Shown in pieces: positions 7,721 through 17,722 of a DNA stretch of 41,333 nt. Each line of letters starts with the position of its first letter. Within the stretch, counting starts at the first letter, position 1. The stretch covers positions 1 to 41,333 of the forward strand of contig MGOY01000010.1 of assembly GCA_001797275.1 (NCBI GenBank), read 5' to 3'. A model generated the notes under the pieces. It saw only the letters and a list, made by a program, of their open reading frames with translations. It ran no database searches and was not told where the DNA came from. This DNA is from Clostridiales bacterium GWF2_38_85 (GTDB lineage: Bacteria > Bacillota > Clostridia > Oscillospirales > CAG-382). The position numbers and the translations under genes are program-made.

Positions 7721-8386
7721 TTATATGTGATTTTCGTTGATTTCAGAAATAATATCAATCGCATCAACCAGGGTGTCACATATTGCATATGTGAAAGGTA
7801 TTATCTCTTGAGTTGGCTTTCTGAGGTCTGGGATCATTATAGGTATCATCTTTGCATTGTATGCGGCTTTGATTCCGCTGAAGGAGTCTTCAAGCACAAT
7901 ACATTCAACCGGTTCCTTGTTAATAGACTCAGCTGCCTTAAGGAAAATATCCGGTTCGGGTTTTGACTTTTCGACCATATCTCCGGTAATAACAGAATCA
8001 AATCGATCATAAATACCTGTTGATTTTAAAAGTGGAATTGCATGTTGACCGAAGGTTGAAGTACCGATTGCTTTTTTGCATCCGATTTCGTCAAGATAAT
8101 CAAGAATCTCATACAATCCATATTTTTTGGGGATCCCGTTTTCAGCAAGATATTCTTTTACATACTGTAAAGTAGTCTTGTGGAAATTCTCATACAAAAA
8201 ATTTTCACCGTACTTTCTCATGTAAAGAGCTTTAACGGCAATATGATTGACTCCATACGATTCATTTATAACCTCATCGATATCGTCCAATGACCATTCT
8301 TTAGCGATTCTGCGTTCCATATCCGCAAAAACCCTCTCGGTATCGAATATAAGACCATCCATATCGAAAATTACTGCAATTGACAT
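7721..8386 (-). CDS. HAD-superfamily phosphatase (beta-phosphoglucomutase-like)
   Basis: Cytosolic haloacid-dehalogenase-fold hydrolase of 221 residues. Motif I is DMDGLIFDTE, with nucleophile Asp8 and acid/base Asp10. Motif II is the Thr/Ser in AIGTSTF, motif III is the Lys in KSKPEPDIF, and motif IV is VLEDSFSGIKAA. The cap is the helical type inserted after motif I, as in PGMB-like enzymes. The substrate cannot be read from sequence; sugar phosphates or nucleotides are usual. It starts 19 bases after pyrG and ends just before a strong terminator, so it is the last gene of that transcript. The link to nucleotide metabolism is inference from position only. Confidence 0.87.
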   Translation of the reverse strand: MSIAVIFDMDGLIFDTERVFADMERRIAKEWSLDDIDEVINESYGVNHIAVKALYMRKYGENFLYENFHKTTLQYVKEYLAENGIPKKYGLYEILDYLDEIGCKKAIGTSTFGQHAIPLLKSTGIYDRFDSVITGDMVEKSKPEPDIFLKAAESINKEPVECIVLEDSFSGIKAAYNAKMIPIMIPDLRKPTQEIIPFTYAICDTLVDAIDIISEINENHI

Positions 8387-8405
8387 ATTTAATTTCCAAT
8401 CCTGT

Positions 8406-10624
<2,219 letters not shown>

Positions 10625-10668
10625 TCATGTCGGCTCCTTTCGTTATCAAAATTAAATTTGTATATTTT

Positions 10669-11922
10669 TTAGATTCTTGGTATGGATTTCATTTGCTTTT
10701 TTGTTTTTAAATAACATTCAATTGTCTTTTTGGGTAAGGTTTTATTAATAAATTCGCTTTTTTCAGCTTCTCCTATCGCATCAACAAGCGAAGAGGGAAG
10801 TTGCTTTAATGATTTTGTTGTTTTATCGTCTGCAGCGAAAAGATTAATGTTAGTGGGTTCGCAAAGTGTTTCTTTGTTTTTGATACCTTCAACTCCGGCA
10901 TAAATCAACAAAGCAAAAGCAAGATAAGGGTTTAACATAGGATCTGGAGACCGAAGCTCGGTTCTTGAGTATTCGTCGCTCGAAGCCGGTATTCTGACTA
11001 ACTGTGAACGATTCTGGCAGGACCATGTAACATATCGCGGAGCTTCGAATGAGCCAAGCCGTTCGTAAGAGGTGTGCATTGGATTGAAGAACGCTGTCAT
11101 CTCTGCAATACGATTCATTATGCCTGCTGTAAAGTACTGGTTCTCATTACTACCGAATAGGTTTTTACCGTTTTTGGTTAGCGAATAGTTGATATGCAGC
11201 CCATTACCGGCTTTATCAGGAATTGGTTTCGGCATAAAGGAAGCATAGATTCCATTTTGAGCAGCGACAGTGTTAACAACTGTTTTAAATGCTATGAAGT
11301 TATCAGCTGCCATAAGAGCATCGCTGTATTTGAAATCAATTTCATTCTGTCCGGGGCCTTGCTCATGATGGCTTTTTTTCGGAGTTATTCCCATAGCTTC
11401 GAGCATCAGGCAAATTTCTCTTCGTACATTCTCGCCCTTGTCCTTAGGTGCAATATCCATATATGTCGCATTATCAAAGGGTACTTCATTCGGATTGCCA
11501 TCCTCGTCGTTTTTGAAAAGGTAAAACTCACATTCCGGTTCGATATCGCAACCGAAACCGGCTTGTTCAATTACTTTGACAGCATTTTTGAGAATATTTC
11601 GACTGTCACCCTCGAACAATCTTCCATCCGGATATTTGATGGTACAGAACAATCTGACAACACGTCCATGAGATGGACGCCAGGGAAGAAATGCAAGTGT
11701 TTGGGGTTCGGGGAAAAGGAACAGGTCAGACTCGGTTATGTCATTAAATCCGCTGACAGCAGAAGCATCGAAAGAAATGCCGTATTTGAAGGCTCTTTCA
11801 AGCTCAGAGGGCATAATAGAGATATTCTTTTGAATACCGAAAATATCACAAAAAGTCAGCCTGATAAATTTTACATCGTTTTCATCAATAAAACGAATTA
11901 CTTCTGAAGCGGAATTTAACAT
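10669..11922 (-). CDS. glnA: Glutamine synthetase, short GlnA-type
   Basis: Makes glutamine from glutamate, ammonia and ATP. The 417-residue protein has a beta-grasp N-terminus (1-95) and a catalytic barrel. Recognisable motifs are ECEFYLF (metal Glu), GPGQNEIDF, GNGLHINYSL, APRYVTWSCQNRSQLVRIP and ELRSPDPMLNPYLAFA. It is shorter than classical type I enzymes (about 440-470) and has no adenylylation-site segment, so control is probably transcriptional or by feedback. It lies between the GXGXG glutamate synthase subunit (62-base gap) and the ANTAR regulator. A second, unrelated-size glutamine synthetase (GlnN) is encoded at the other end of this locus. Confidence 0.95.
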   Translation of the reverse strand: MLNSASEVIRFIDENDVKFIRLTFCDIFGIQKNISIMPSELERAFKYGISFDASAVSGFNDITESDLFLFPEPQTLAFLPWRPSHGRVVRLFCTIKYPDGRLFEGDSRNILKNAVKVIEQAGFGCDIEPECEFYLFKNDEDGNPNEVPFDNATYMDIAPKDKGENVRREICLMLEAMGITPKKSHHEQGPGQNEIDFKYSDALMAADNFIAFKTVVNTVAAQNGIYASFMPKPIPDKAGNGLHINYSLTKNGKNLFGSNENQYFTAGIMNRIAEMTAFFNPMHTSYERLGSFEAPRYVTWSCQNRSQLVRIPASSDEYSRTELRSPDPMLNPYLAFALLIYAGVEGIKNKETLCEPTNINLFAADDKTTKSLKQLPSSLVDAIGEAEKSEFINKTLPKKTIECYLKTKKQMKSIPRI

Positions 11923-11984
11923 AGCTTAAGCCGTCCTTTCAAAAAATGAAACTTTAATAAATACTTATAACATATAAATATGAA

Positions 11985-12704
11985 TTAATTATGAACATAC
12001 ATCTGTTTGTAAGGATTTTTTGTATCAGGTGTAACTAAATAATATGTGCTGTTCAACATATCTTTGCAGTTATAACCGAATTTCTCACAAAACTCATTTA
12101 ATATCGGTGCGATAGTGTCAAGATCCTCTTTTTCTGCTTCTTTGACTATAACTTGCTTGTGCAGGTTGGGAGCAGTTGTACAACGAAGGAATATCCTGCC
12201 GCCATGCATTCCGGTACCACAGAAGTTTGCGATTGGTGGAGCTCCATTGCTGTCGAGACCGAGTATGATTATTGTACCGCCTGCCTGATACTCACCAAGA
12301 AAGCTGCCTGCTTTGCCTCCGACAACAAGAACAGGTTGTTTTTCTTTGTAAGCCTTCATGTGGATACCTGCGCGGTAACCAATATCACCTTTTACAAAAA
12401 TTTTACCGCCGCGCATTGCATAACCTGTTGCATCACCCGAATTACCGTTGATTGTGATTGTGCCATCGTTCATGGTATCGCCGACTGCATCCTGAGCATT
12501 GCCGTTGACAATAATATCAGCACCGTTCAGGTATGTGCCGAGCGCATTGCCGGGAGTGCCGTTTATAGTAATTTTTTTATCGCTCAGAGCATCACCAATA
12601 TATCTTTGCCCAAAGCATTTGTTTATTGTTATTTCAGATTCATTCGAGCTTCTGATTTCTTCGTTAAGCTCTTTGTAATCCTTAAGATTTGCTTCTATTA
12701 TCAT
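11985..12704 (-). CDS. Glutamate synthase GXGXG-domain subunit
   Basis: Corresponds to the C-terminal beta-helix domain of the large glutamate synthase subunit, here a separate 239-residue protein as in archaeal-type/GlxC-like enzymes. It shows repeated G-x-x-G-x-x-x-G turns ('GDALSDKKITINGTPGNALG', 'NGNAQDAVGDTMNDGTITI', 'GNSGDATGYAMRGGKIFVKG') that build the helix linking the amidotransferase and synthase sites. The ATG at 12704 is preferred because AAAGGA lies nine bases upstream; nearer ATG/TTG codons overlap the ribosome binding site. It is part of the leftward glutamate synthase set. A formylmethanofuran dehydrogenase C-like role is possible by fold but excluded by context. Confidence 0.9.
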   Translation of the reverse strand: MIIEANLKDYKELNEEIRSSNESEITINKCFGQRYIGDALSDKKITINGTPGNALGTYLNGADIIVNGNAQDAVGDTMNDGTITINGNSGDATGYAMRGGKIFVKGDIGYRAGIHMKAYKEKQPVLVVGGKAGSFLGEYQAGGTIIILGLDSNGAPPIANFCGTGMHGGRIFLRCTTAPNLHKQVIVKEAEKEDLDTIAPILNEFCEKFGYNCKDMLNSTYYLVTPDTKNPYKQMYVHN

Positions 12705-12735
12705 ATACATGAATCCTTTCAAAAAATTAAACTTT

Positions 12736-13965
12736 TCAGACTACGCTCCCAAGAAATTTCGCACGGTCTGTTCTTGAAAATGCCATCAGCTGTGGTTTAT
12801 CTTTAATCAGTTCAAAATCGATGCTGTCAAGCGGTGTTTTGTTTCTGATAAGTGCGGTATATATACCTGCTCTGAGAACATCACCGATTATAATATAACC
12901 AACCAGCCTGTTGTCTTTAACGAACAGCTTCTTGAAGGTGTCGTCAGACTTAACTATATGAGTTACTCCGTCATAACTTCCGGCTGTAATCATATGCATG
13001 CCGAGAAGACCTGTTGCATTCATCGGAATTGCTTTGTTGAATATGCAATCACTGCCTGCCATATTCTTTCCCGCACATTCACCCTGTATATAAGCATTAG
13101 GTAATATAGCGAGTATACGGGTTACATCTGCTGAAATATCATAGGATTCGGTGCAGTCACCGGCAGCATATATATCCGGCAGGGAGGTATTGCAATGCTC
13201 ATCAATGACTATACCTCTGTTTACATTTCCGCCAATAGCTTTGACTAACTCTGTATTGGGACGTACACCGACAGCAATAATTAAAACATCAAAATCTATT
13301 GTTTTTCCACTCTTCATTTTTGCTGTTTTACCTTCGAACACCTCGACACTGTCCGCAAGCATGAAAGTAAAGCCTTTTTCTTCGAGATGTTGCTGCATAA
13401 TTGAAGCGCATTCGTTGTCGAGTACATTAGGAAGAATTCGTTCGGCAAGGTCGGCAATAATAATGTTTTTGGTCTTGTAATGTAAGCTTTCAGCACATTT
13501 CAAACCGATAAGACCGGCACCGATAATAAAGATACGGCTGTTTTCTTTTACATCATTATCAAGAGCAAGAGCATCATCAAGCTTCATAAAGGTATGATAA
13601 TGAGGAACGCTGTCAAGTCCGTTAAACGGCGGTACGAATGCCCTTGAACCTGTCGCTACAAGCAACTTATCATATGGAATGATCTCGTCCTTGTCTGTGC
13701 TTACAGTTTTCTTTTCATTATCGATTGAAGTTACTCTTGTACTTAATTTTATATCGCATTTATTATTTTTATAAAAATCATCGGGACGGTATTTCATCCT
13801 GTTGATATCGGTCTTACCTTCAAGCAGATAGGATATCAGCGGTCTTGAATAGGTATGCTGAGCTTCGTCGGATATTATAGTTATTCTGTTGTCTTTATCA
13901 ATGTTTCTTATACCTTCAACACAACCGATGCCGGCAGCAGAGTTGCCTATGATAACGTAATTCAT
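12736..13965 (-). CDS. FAD/NAD(P)-dependent pyridine nucleotide oxidoreductase
   Basis: Two-dinucleotide-binding flavoprotein of 409 residues. An FAD-binding Rossmann motif lies at the N-terminus (VIIGNSAAG), a second NAD(P)-binding motif in the middle (IFIIGAGLIGLKCAESL), and the FAD-contacting 'DIYAAGDCTE' near residue 270. The 'YSRPLISYLLEGK' segment is typical of NirB/rubredoxin-reductase-like class enzymes, without the redox Cys of NADH oxidase. It begins nine bases after the ferredoxin gene, so the two probably form the electron-input arm that delivers NAD(P)H electrons through Fe-S clusters to the FMN synthase subunit. This replaces the usual GltD. The role is inferred from context; the fold is secure. 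Confidence 0.88.
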   Translation of the reverse strand: MNYVIIGNSAAGIGCVEGIRNIDKDNRITIISDEAQHTYSRPLISYLLEGKTDINRMKYRPDDFYKNNKCDIKLSTRVTSIDNEKKTVSTDKDEIIPYDKLLVATGSRAFVPPFNGLDSVPHYHTFMKLDDALALDNDVKENSRIFIIGAGLIGLKCAESLHYKTKNIIIADLAERILPNVLDNECASIMQQHLEEKGFTFMLADSVEVFEGKTAKMKSGKTIDFDVLIIAVGVRPNTELVKAIGGNVNRGIVIDEHCNTSLPDIYAAGDCTESYDISADVTRILAILPNAYIQGECAGKNMAGSDCIFNKAIPMNATGLLGMHMITAGSYDGVTHIVKSDDTFKKLFVKDNRLVGYIIIGDVLRAGIYTALIRNKTPLDSIDFELIKDKPQLMAFSRTDRAKFLGSVV

Positions 13966-13974
13966 ATTATAAAC

Positions 13975-14400
13975 CTACCTTTCTTCAAAAACTATAGCTT
14001 TGTTTATACAGCCTTTAACGCAAGCAGGTTCGCCGCCGTTCTGAGTGCAAAGCTCACATTTTTGCATAACACCATGATCGCTCGGTGAAACTGCACCGTA
14101 TGGGCAGCTAAGAACACAGGTATAACAACCGACGCATTTATTCTTATCAATTGTGATAACACCGTCTTTAATTGTTAAAGCTCCCGAAATGCAGCCTTTG
14201 ACGCAAAGCGGCTCCTCGCAGTGACGACAGGATACTGCAAAGCTGATTGATTGTAACTCCTCAATCTTAATACGAGGACGAATTGTTACATCTTTCAAAG
14301 CATCAACCATATTTTTTATATTTGAATTTGCAAATGCACAATAATACTCGCAAAGATGGCAACCCAGACACCACTTTTCGTTTACATATATTCTTTTCAT
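13975..14400 (-). CDS. Polyferredoxin-type 4Fe-4S electron-transfer protein
   Basis: 141-residue protein with sixteen cysteines arranged for four [4Fe-4S] clusters: Cys11/14/17/21, Cys58/61/66/70, Cys89/92/95/99 and Cys115/118/127/131. The layout resembles HycB/CooF-type electron-transfer subunits. No signal or membrane segment is seen, so it is cytosolic. The ATG at 14400 is chosen (AAAGGA 11 bases upstream); a TTG one codon earlier is also possible. It is tightly coupled to the FAD oxidoreductase and sits between the catalytic glutamate synthase subunits, so it most likely carries electrons within this complex. Confidence 0.9.
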   Translation of the reverse strand: MKRIYVNEKWCLGCHLCEYYCAFANSNIKNMVDALKDVTIRPRIKIEELQSISFAVSCRHCEEPLCVKGCISGALTIKDGVITIDKNKCVGCYTCVLSCPYGAVSPSDHGVMQKCELCTQNGGEPACVKGCINKAIVFEER

Positions 14401-14403
14401 CAA

Positions 14404-14544
14404 TAAATATGTCCTTTCATAATAGCAGTATAATTATATAAATAAAGTGTAAAGTTTGATATAGATCAGCATTAGTAGAATTTAGATATTATGAATACTG
14501 AAAATATAAAACTTTTTGACATTGAATTTTCAAATTCAATGTTT
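14404..14544 (-). promoter_or_regulatory. Spacer with hairpin and possible internal promoter
   Basis: An 11-bp stem (14519-14529 with 14532-14542) lies immediately after the FMN subunit stop. On the minus strand no T-run follows directly, so it may be an mRNA-stabilising or processing hairpin. Further on, TTTACA and TATACT lie about 15 bases apart upstream of the ferredoxin gene and may be a weak internal promoter. Confidence 0.4.
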
Positions 14545-16050
14545 TTATTCACCAGCATGTTTGATCCCGAGAATCTCAAGTTCTTTCTCGTTTAGACCTA
14601 TGCCGCGGAGCATCAGCCTGTTGCCCTTTAGTGCTTCGATAGAGTTGATACCCATGCAGCCCATAAGCTCTGTTATCTCGTGTCTCCAGGCTGTTATCAG
14701 GTTGACCAGCCTTGTGTATCCGACCTCGGGATTCAATCTCTTTACCAATTCGGCTTTTTGTGTTGCGATACCCCAATTACAAAGTCCTGTGTGGCAGCTT
14801 CTGCAAAGATGGCATCCGAGAGCGATAAGCGCTGCTGTTCCTATATATACTGCGTCGGCACCGAGTGCGATTGCTTTAACGACATCAGTGCTGCTTCTGA
14901 CCGAACCGCCGATAACAAGCGAAACATTTCCGCGTATACCTTCGGCTCTGAGCCTTTCATCAACGCTGGCAAGTGCAAGTTCGATCGGAATACCTACATT
15001 GTCACGGATCCTTGTAGGAGCAGCACCTGTGCCGCCTCTGAACCCGTCAATTGATATAATATCAGCACCGCTTCTTGCTATACCCGAAGCGATTGCAGCA
15101 ACATTGTGTACAGCTGCGATTTTGACTATAACAGGTTTCTTGTATTCAGTTGCTTCTTTCAATGAGTAGACAAGCTGTCTGAGATCTTCGATTGAATATA
15201 TATCATGATGAGGTGCAGGTGAAATAGCATCTGTACCTTCAGGGATCATACGTGTTTTGGAAATGTCACTGCCTATCTTTGTGCCTGGCAGATGGCCACC
15301 GATACCGGGTTTTGCGCCTTGTCCCATCTTGATTTCAACCGCTGCCGCTGCATCAAGATAACCCTTGTGAACACCAAATCGGCCGGATGCAACCTGAACG
15401 ATTGTATTTGCACCATATTGATAGAAATCCTCATGAAGACCGCCTTCACCTGTGTTGTAGTAAATACCAAGCTCTCTTGCGGCTCTTGCAAGGCTTTCGT
15501 GTGCATTATAACTGATTGAACCATAAGACATAGCAGAGAACATAATAGGTAATGTAAGCTCAAGCTGCGGTGGGAGGTTGTTTATCAACCTGCCATCTTT
15601 GTCTCTCTCAATTTTATTGGGTTTTGCGCCAAGAAAGGTTTTCGTTTCCATAGGTTCACGAAGCGGGTCGATTGACGGGTTTGTAACCTGCGAAGCATTA
15701 ATCAGAATTTTATCCCAGTATACCGGGAAAGGCTTCGGGTTTCCCATTGATGACAGTAATACGCCACCGCTTTCCGCTTGTCTGTATATTTCTGTTATTG
15801 TTTCGGGCATCCAGTTTGAATTTGTTTTAAATGTGTGATCGCTTTTAACAATTTTGAGTGCTTTGGTCGGGCAGACCGAAACACATCTATGGCAGCAGAC
15901 ACATTTACTGTCGTCGGCTGTCATTATATTATGATCAGGGTCAAGTTTATGCACCTCGTTTGAACATTGTCGTTCGCAAACGCGGCATTTAATACATTTA
16001 TTAAAATCCCTGATAACTTCATATTCGGGATGTATAAAATTAATCGGCAT
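14545..16050 (-). CDS. Glutamate synthase FMN/Fe-S catalytic subunit (archaeal type)
   Basis: Converts 2-oxoglutarate plus amidotransferase-derived ammonia to glutamate. The 501-residue protein has an N-terminal two-cluster ferredoxin (Cys19/22/25/29 and Cys50/53/56/60), then the FMN-binding TIM-barrel synthase domain ending about residue 480. Typical motifs are 'MSYGSISYNAHESLARAA', 'GEGGLHEDFY', 'KIGQGAKPG'-like 'EIKMGQGAKPGIGG', 'SIDGFRGGTGAAPT' and the Cys cluster 'GCHLCRSCHTGLCNWGIATQ'. The ATG at 16050 is supported by AAGGA; a start 16 codons earlier has none. It is GlxD/GltB2-like. Ferredoxin clusters fused here plus the separate polyferredoxin suggest Fe-S-mediated electron input. Confidence 0.94.
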   Translation of the reverse strand: MPINFIHPEYEVIRDFNKCIKCRVCERQCSNEVHKLDPDHNIMTADDSKCVCCHRCVSVCPTKALKIVKSDHTFKTNSNWMPETITEIYRQAESGGVLLSSMGNPKPFPVYWDKILINASQVTNPSIDPLREPMETKTFLGAKPNKIERDKDGRLINNLPPQLELTLPIMFSAMSYGSISYNAHESLARAARELGIYYNTGEGGLHEDFYQYGANTIVQVASGRFGVHKGYLDAAAAVEIKMGQGAKPGIGGHLPGTKIGSDISKTRMIPEGTDAISPAPHHDIYSIEDLRQLVYSLKEATEYKKPVIVKIAAVHNVAAIASGIARSGADIISIDGFRGGTGAAPTRIRDNVGIPIELALASVDERLRAEGIRGNVSLVIGGSVRSSTDVVKAIALGADAVYIGTAALIALGCHLCRSCHTGLCNWGIATQKAELVKRLNPEVGYTRLVNLITAWRHEITELMGCMGINSIEALKGNRLMLRGIGLNEKELEILGIKHAGE

Positions 16051-16116
16051 AATATTTTCCTTATCTCCAACATTTTTATTTAAATCGCTATGAACCATTC
16101 TTCGTTGGCAGAATGT

Positions 16117-17217
16117 TTATATTTTGACATCATCGTTCAGCTTTACAATTACAGGCTGACCGCCCTTAGGTGCATATATCCTGTCAAGGTCGGGCTCGAT
16201 AACTCGAATTGCAGCTTCTTCACTTGCCATGTATACGCGGTCACCTCTTTCACCGACAACCATCGAACGCAGTTTCAGTCTGTCATTAAGTGCCATGATA
16301 CCGCCTGTATAACCTAACAGAATTGAGAAAGGTCCGGTTATAAGCAGACTTGAGAAGATGTTCCTCAAGTATTTCAAACGCTCTGCTTCCTGAGGTTCCT
16401 TTTTATTAATGGTTGACCAGAACGGAGCGGCAACAACACTCGCAGCTTCTTCGATTGTAAGCCCCATCCTGCGGACAAGATAATCGAATATATATGTGAT
16501 TGCTTCTGTATCGGTCAGTAATGTACATTTGTAACCGAACATTTCAATGTATCTTCTGTTCGCATCGTATGATGAAATTTCACCGTTGTGAACAATCGAA
16601 TAATCAAGCATTGCAAACGGATGAGCACCACCCCACCAGCCGGGTGTGTTTGTGGGATAACGACCGTGCGCTGTCCAGCTGTAGCCTTCGTATTCGGCAA
16701 GTCTGTAGAACTCACCGACATCCTCAGGAAAACCGACAGCTTTGAAGACACCCATGTTTTTTCCGCTTGAGAATACATATGCACCTTTTATCTCACTGTT
16801 TATCTTGATTACACGTCTTACAACATATTCGTCTTCATCGAGGTGACTGTCTGCAAGCCTGACAGGGAGGGGATATACGAAATATCTCCAGATAAGCGGC
16901 TCATTGGTGATTTTTCTGGTTTTCTTTATAGGTATCTTTGACAGATTGACTATTTCAAAACAGCGTTCAAGATACTTTTCACATTCGTCCTTTGCAGCTT
17001 GGGTGTCATAAAAAATATGCAATGCATAAAAATCCTTGTATTCGGGATAGATTCCATATCCGGCAAATCCGCCTCCAAGACCATTTGAACGGTCGTGCAT
17101 GACAGAAATGGATTTTATAATAGATTCACCTGAAATCCTTTCACCTTTTTTCGAGAATATACCCGATATAGCACAGCCTGAAGGGATTCTGTTCTCGTTT
17201 TCGCCTTCTCTGAACAT
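16117..17217 (-). CDS. Glutamate synthase class II amidotransferase subunit
   Basis: Releases ammonia from glutamine for glutamate synthase. The 366-residue protein has the N-terminal-nucleophile glutamine amidotransferase fold. The candidate nucleophile is Cys15 in 'PSGCAISGIF', which would need removal of a short propeptide. Further motifs are 'TAHGRYPTNTPGWWGGAHPF', 'IVHNGEISSYDANRRY' and 'LLTDTEAITYIFDYL'. It is GlxB/GltB1-like. The start is placed at ATG 17217 with GAGG six bases upstream; an earlier TTG lies inside the ribosome binding site. It is the first gene of the leftward transcript, about 210 bases from its promoter, behind a terminator-containing leader. Confidence 0.92.
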   Translation of the reverse strand: MFREGENENRIPSGCAISGIFSKKGERISGESIIKSISVMHDRSNGLGGGFAGYGIYPEYKDFYALHIFYDTQAAKDECEKYLERCFEIVNLSKIPIKKTRKITNEPLIWRYFVYPLPVRLADSHLDEDEYVVRRVIKINSEIKGAYVFSSGKNMGVFKAVGFPEDVGEFYRLAEYEGYSWTAHGRYPTNTPGWWGGAHPFAMLDYSIVHNGEISSYDANRRYIEMFGYKCTLLTDTEAITYIFDYLVRRMGLTIEEAASVVAAPFWSTINKKEPQEAERLKYLRNIFSSLLITGPFSILLGYTGGIMALNDRLKLRSMVVGERGDRVYMASEEAAIRVIEPDLDRIYAPKGGQPVIVKLNDDVKI

Positions 17218-17303
17218 AAAAAACCTCAAATCTCCGGCAGAATATTTTTCGATTATAATATAAACTATTCAAATTCATTCACTGTCGGCTGAATGAATAA
17301 AAT

Positions 17304-17376
17304 AAAAAAGCCTGTATAAGGGCGCAATAATCCCTTAACAGACTCCATTGTCTGCTTTGCGACCTGAGTCGCAAAG
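17304..17376 (-). promoter_or_regulatory. Terminator/antiterminator leader of the glutamate synthase genes
   Basis: Read on the minus strand, hairpin 1 (17376-17355) has a 9-bp stem and TCAG loop. Hairpin 2 (17354-17339) has a 5-bp stem CAGAC/GTCTG and a six-base loop AATGGA. The terminator left arm (17343-17332) pairs with 17322-17310 (12 bp, one bulge), followed by TTTTTT (17309-17304). The GTCTG arm of hairpin 2 is also the first part of the terminator, so the two are mutually exclusive. Loop A1 and G4 fit the ANTAR hexaloop rule; hairpin 1 does not obviously fit. Confidence 0.75.
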
Positions 17377-17431
17377 TATAAATTAAATTCGATTATAATT
17401 TAATACTGAAACTATTATTAAGTATGTCTTG

Positions 17432-17460
17432 ATTATATACCATATTATTTATCTTGTCAA
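17432..17460 (-). promoter_or_regulatory. Sigma-A promoter of the glutamate synthase/glnA genes
   Basis: On the minus strand, TTGACA (17460-17455), a 17-base spacer and TATAAT (17437-17432) match consensus perfectly. The predicted start is near 17425, about 50 bases before the leader hairpins. Confidence 0.88.
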
Positions 17461-17608
17461 TAGTGAAATTGAATATTATTTATATTTATCCTGCAATTAT
17501 TATATGTTTATATTGTATAAACGGTGATAAGCATAGTACAAAATGAATAAAGTAAATGTATTGGGTTCATTTATAAAAAAAATATTTTGAAAAAAATATA
17601 AAAACCTA
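17461..17608. other. Spacer between divergent glutamate synthase and glnN promoters
   Basis: AT-rich sequence with A-tracts next to the glnN -35 box that could act as an UP element. No clear operator palindrome was recognised. Confidence 0.4.
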
Positions 17609-17637
17609 TTGACAAATGATTTTTTGTATAATATAAT
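17609..17637 (+). promoter_or_regulatory. Sigma-A promoter of glnN
   Basis: TTGACA (17609-17614), a 17-base spacer and TATAAT (17632-17637) match consensus perfectly. The predicted start is near 17644. Confidence 0.9.
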
Positions 17638-17653
17638 AGCAATATCAGCAAAG

Positions 17654-17691
17654 GCGCTGTGGGCTTACTACCCGCAGCGCTATTTTTATTT
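17654..17691 (+). terminator. Terminator-like hairpin in the glnN leader (attenuator candidate)
   Basis: GCGCTG (17654-17659) pairs with CAGCGC (17675-17680). The stem continues through a U-G pair and GGG/CCC to a seven-base loop and is followed by TATTTTTATTT. It starts about ten bases after the predicted transcript start and lies before the AGGAGG site (17708-17713). This position means most transcripts would end early unless something intervenes. Confidence 0.75.
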
Positions 17692-17722
17692 GAAAATCAG
17701 TTTTATTAGGAGGTTATAAAAA

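Noticed and set aside
11194-11907. Plus-strand frame of 237 codons opposite glnA
   Set aside because: Antisense to a secure gene, with no start signal and Cys/Phe-rich composition of a shadow frame.
10669-11922. GlnA as a gamma-glutamylpolyamine synthetase
   Set aside because: Core glutamine synthetase motifs and the neighbours (glutamate synthase subunits, ANTAR regulator) support ammonium assimilation.
14516-15169. Plus-strand frame of 217 codons opposite the FMN subunit gene
   Set aside because: Mirror of a conserved coding region; composition and lack of start signals show it is an antisense artefact.
17281-17430. T-box or glutamine riboswitch in the glutamate synthase leader
   Set aside because: No T-box core sequence (AGGGTGG type) or specifier-loop layout is seen, and the hairpin/terminator sharing fits an ANTAR-type switch better.
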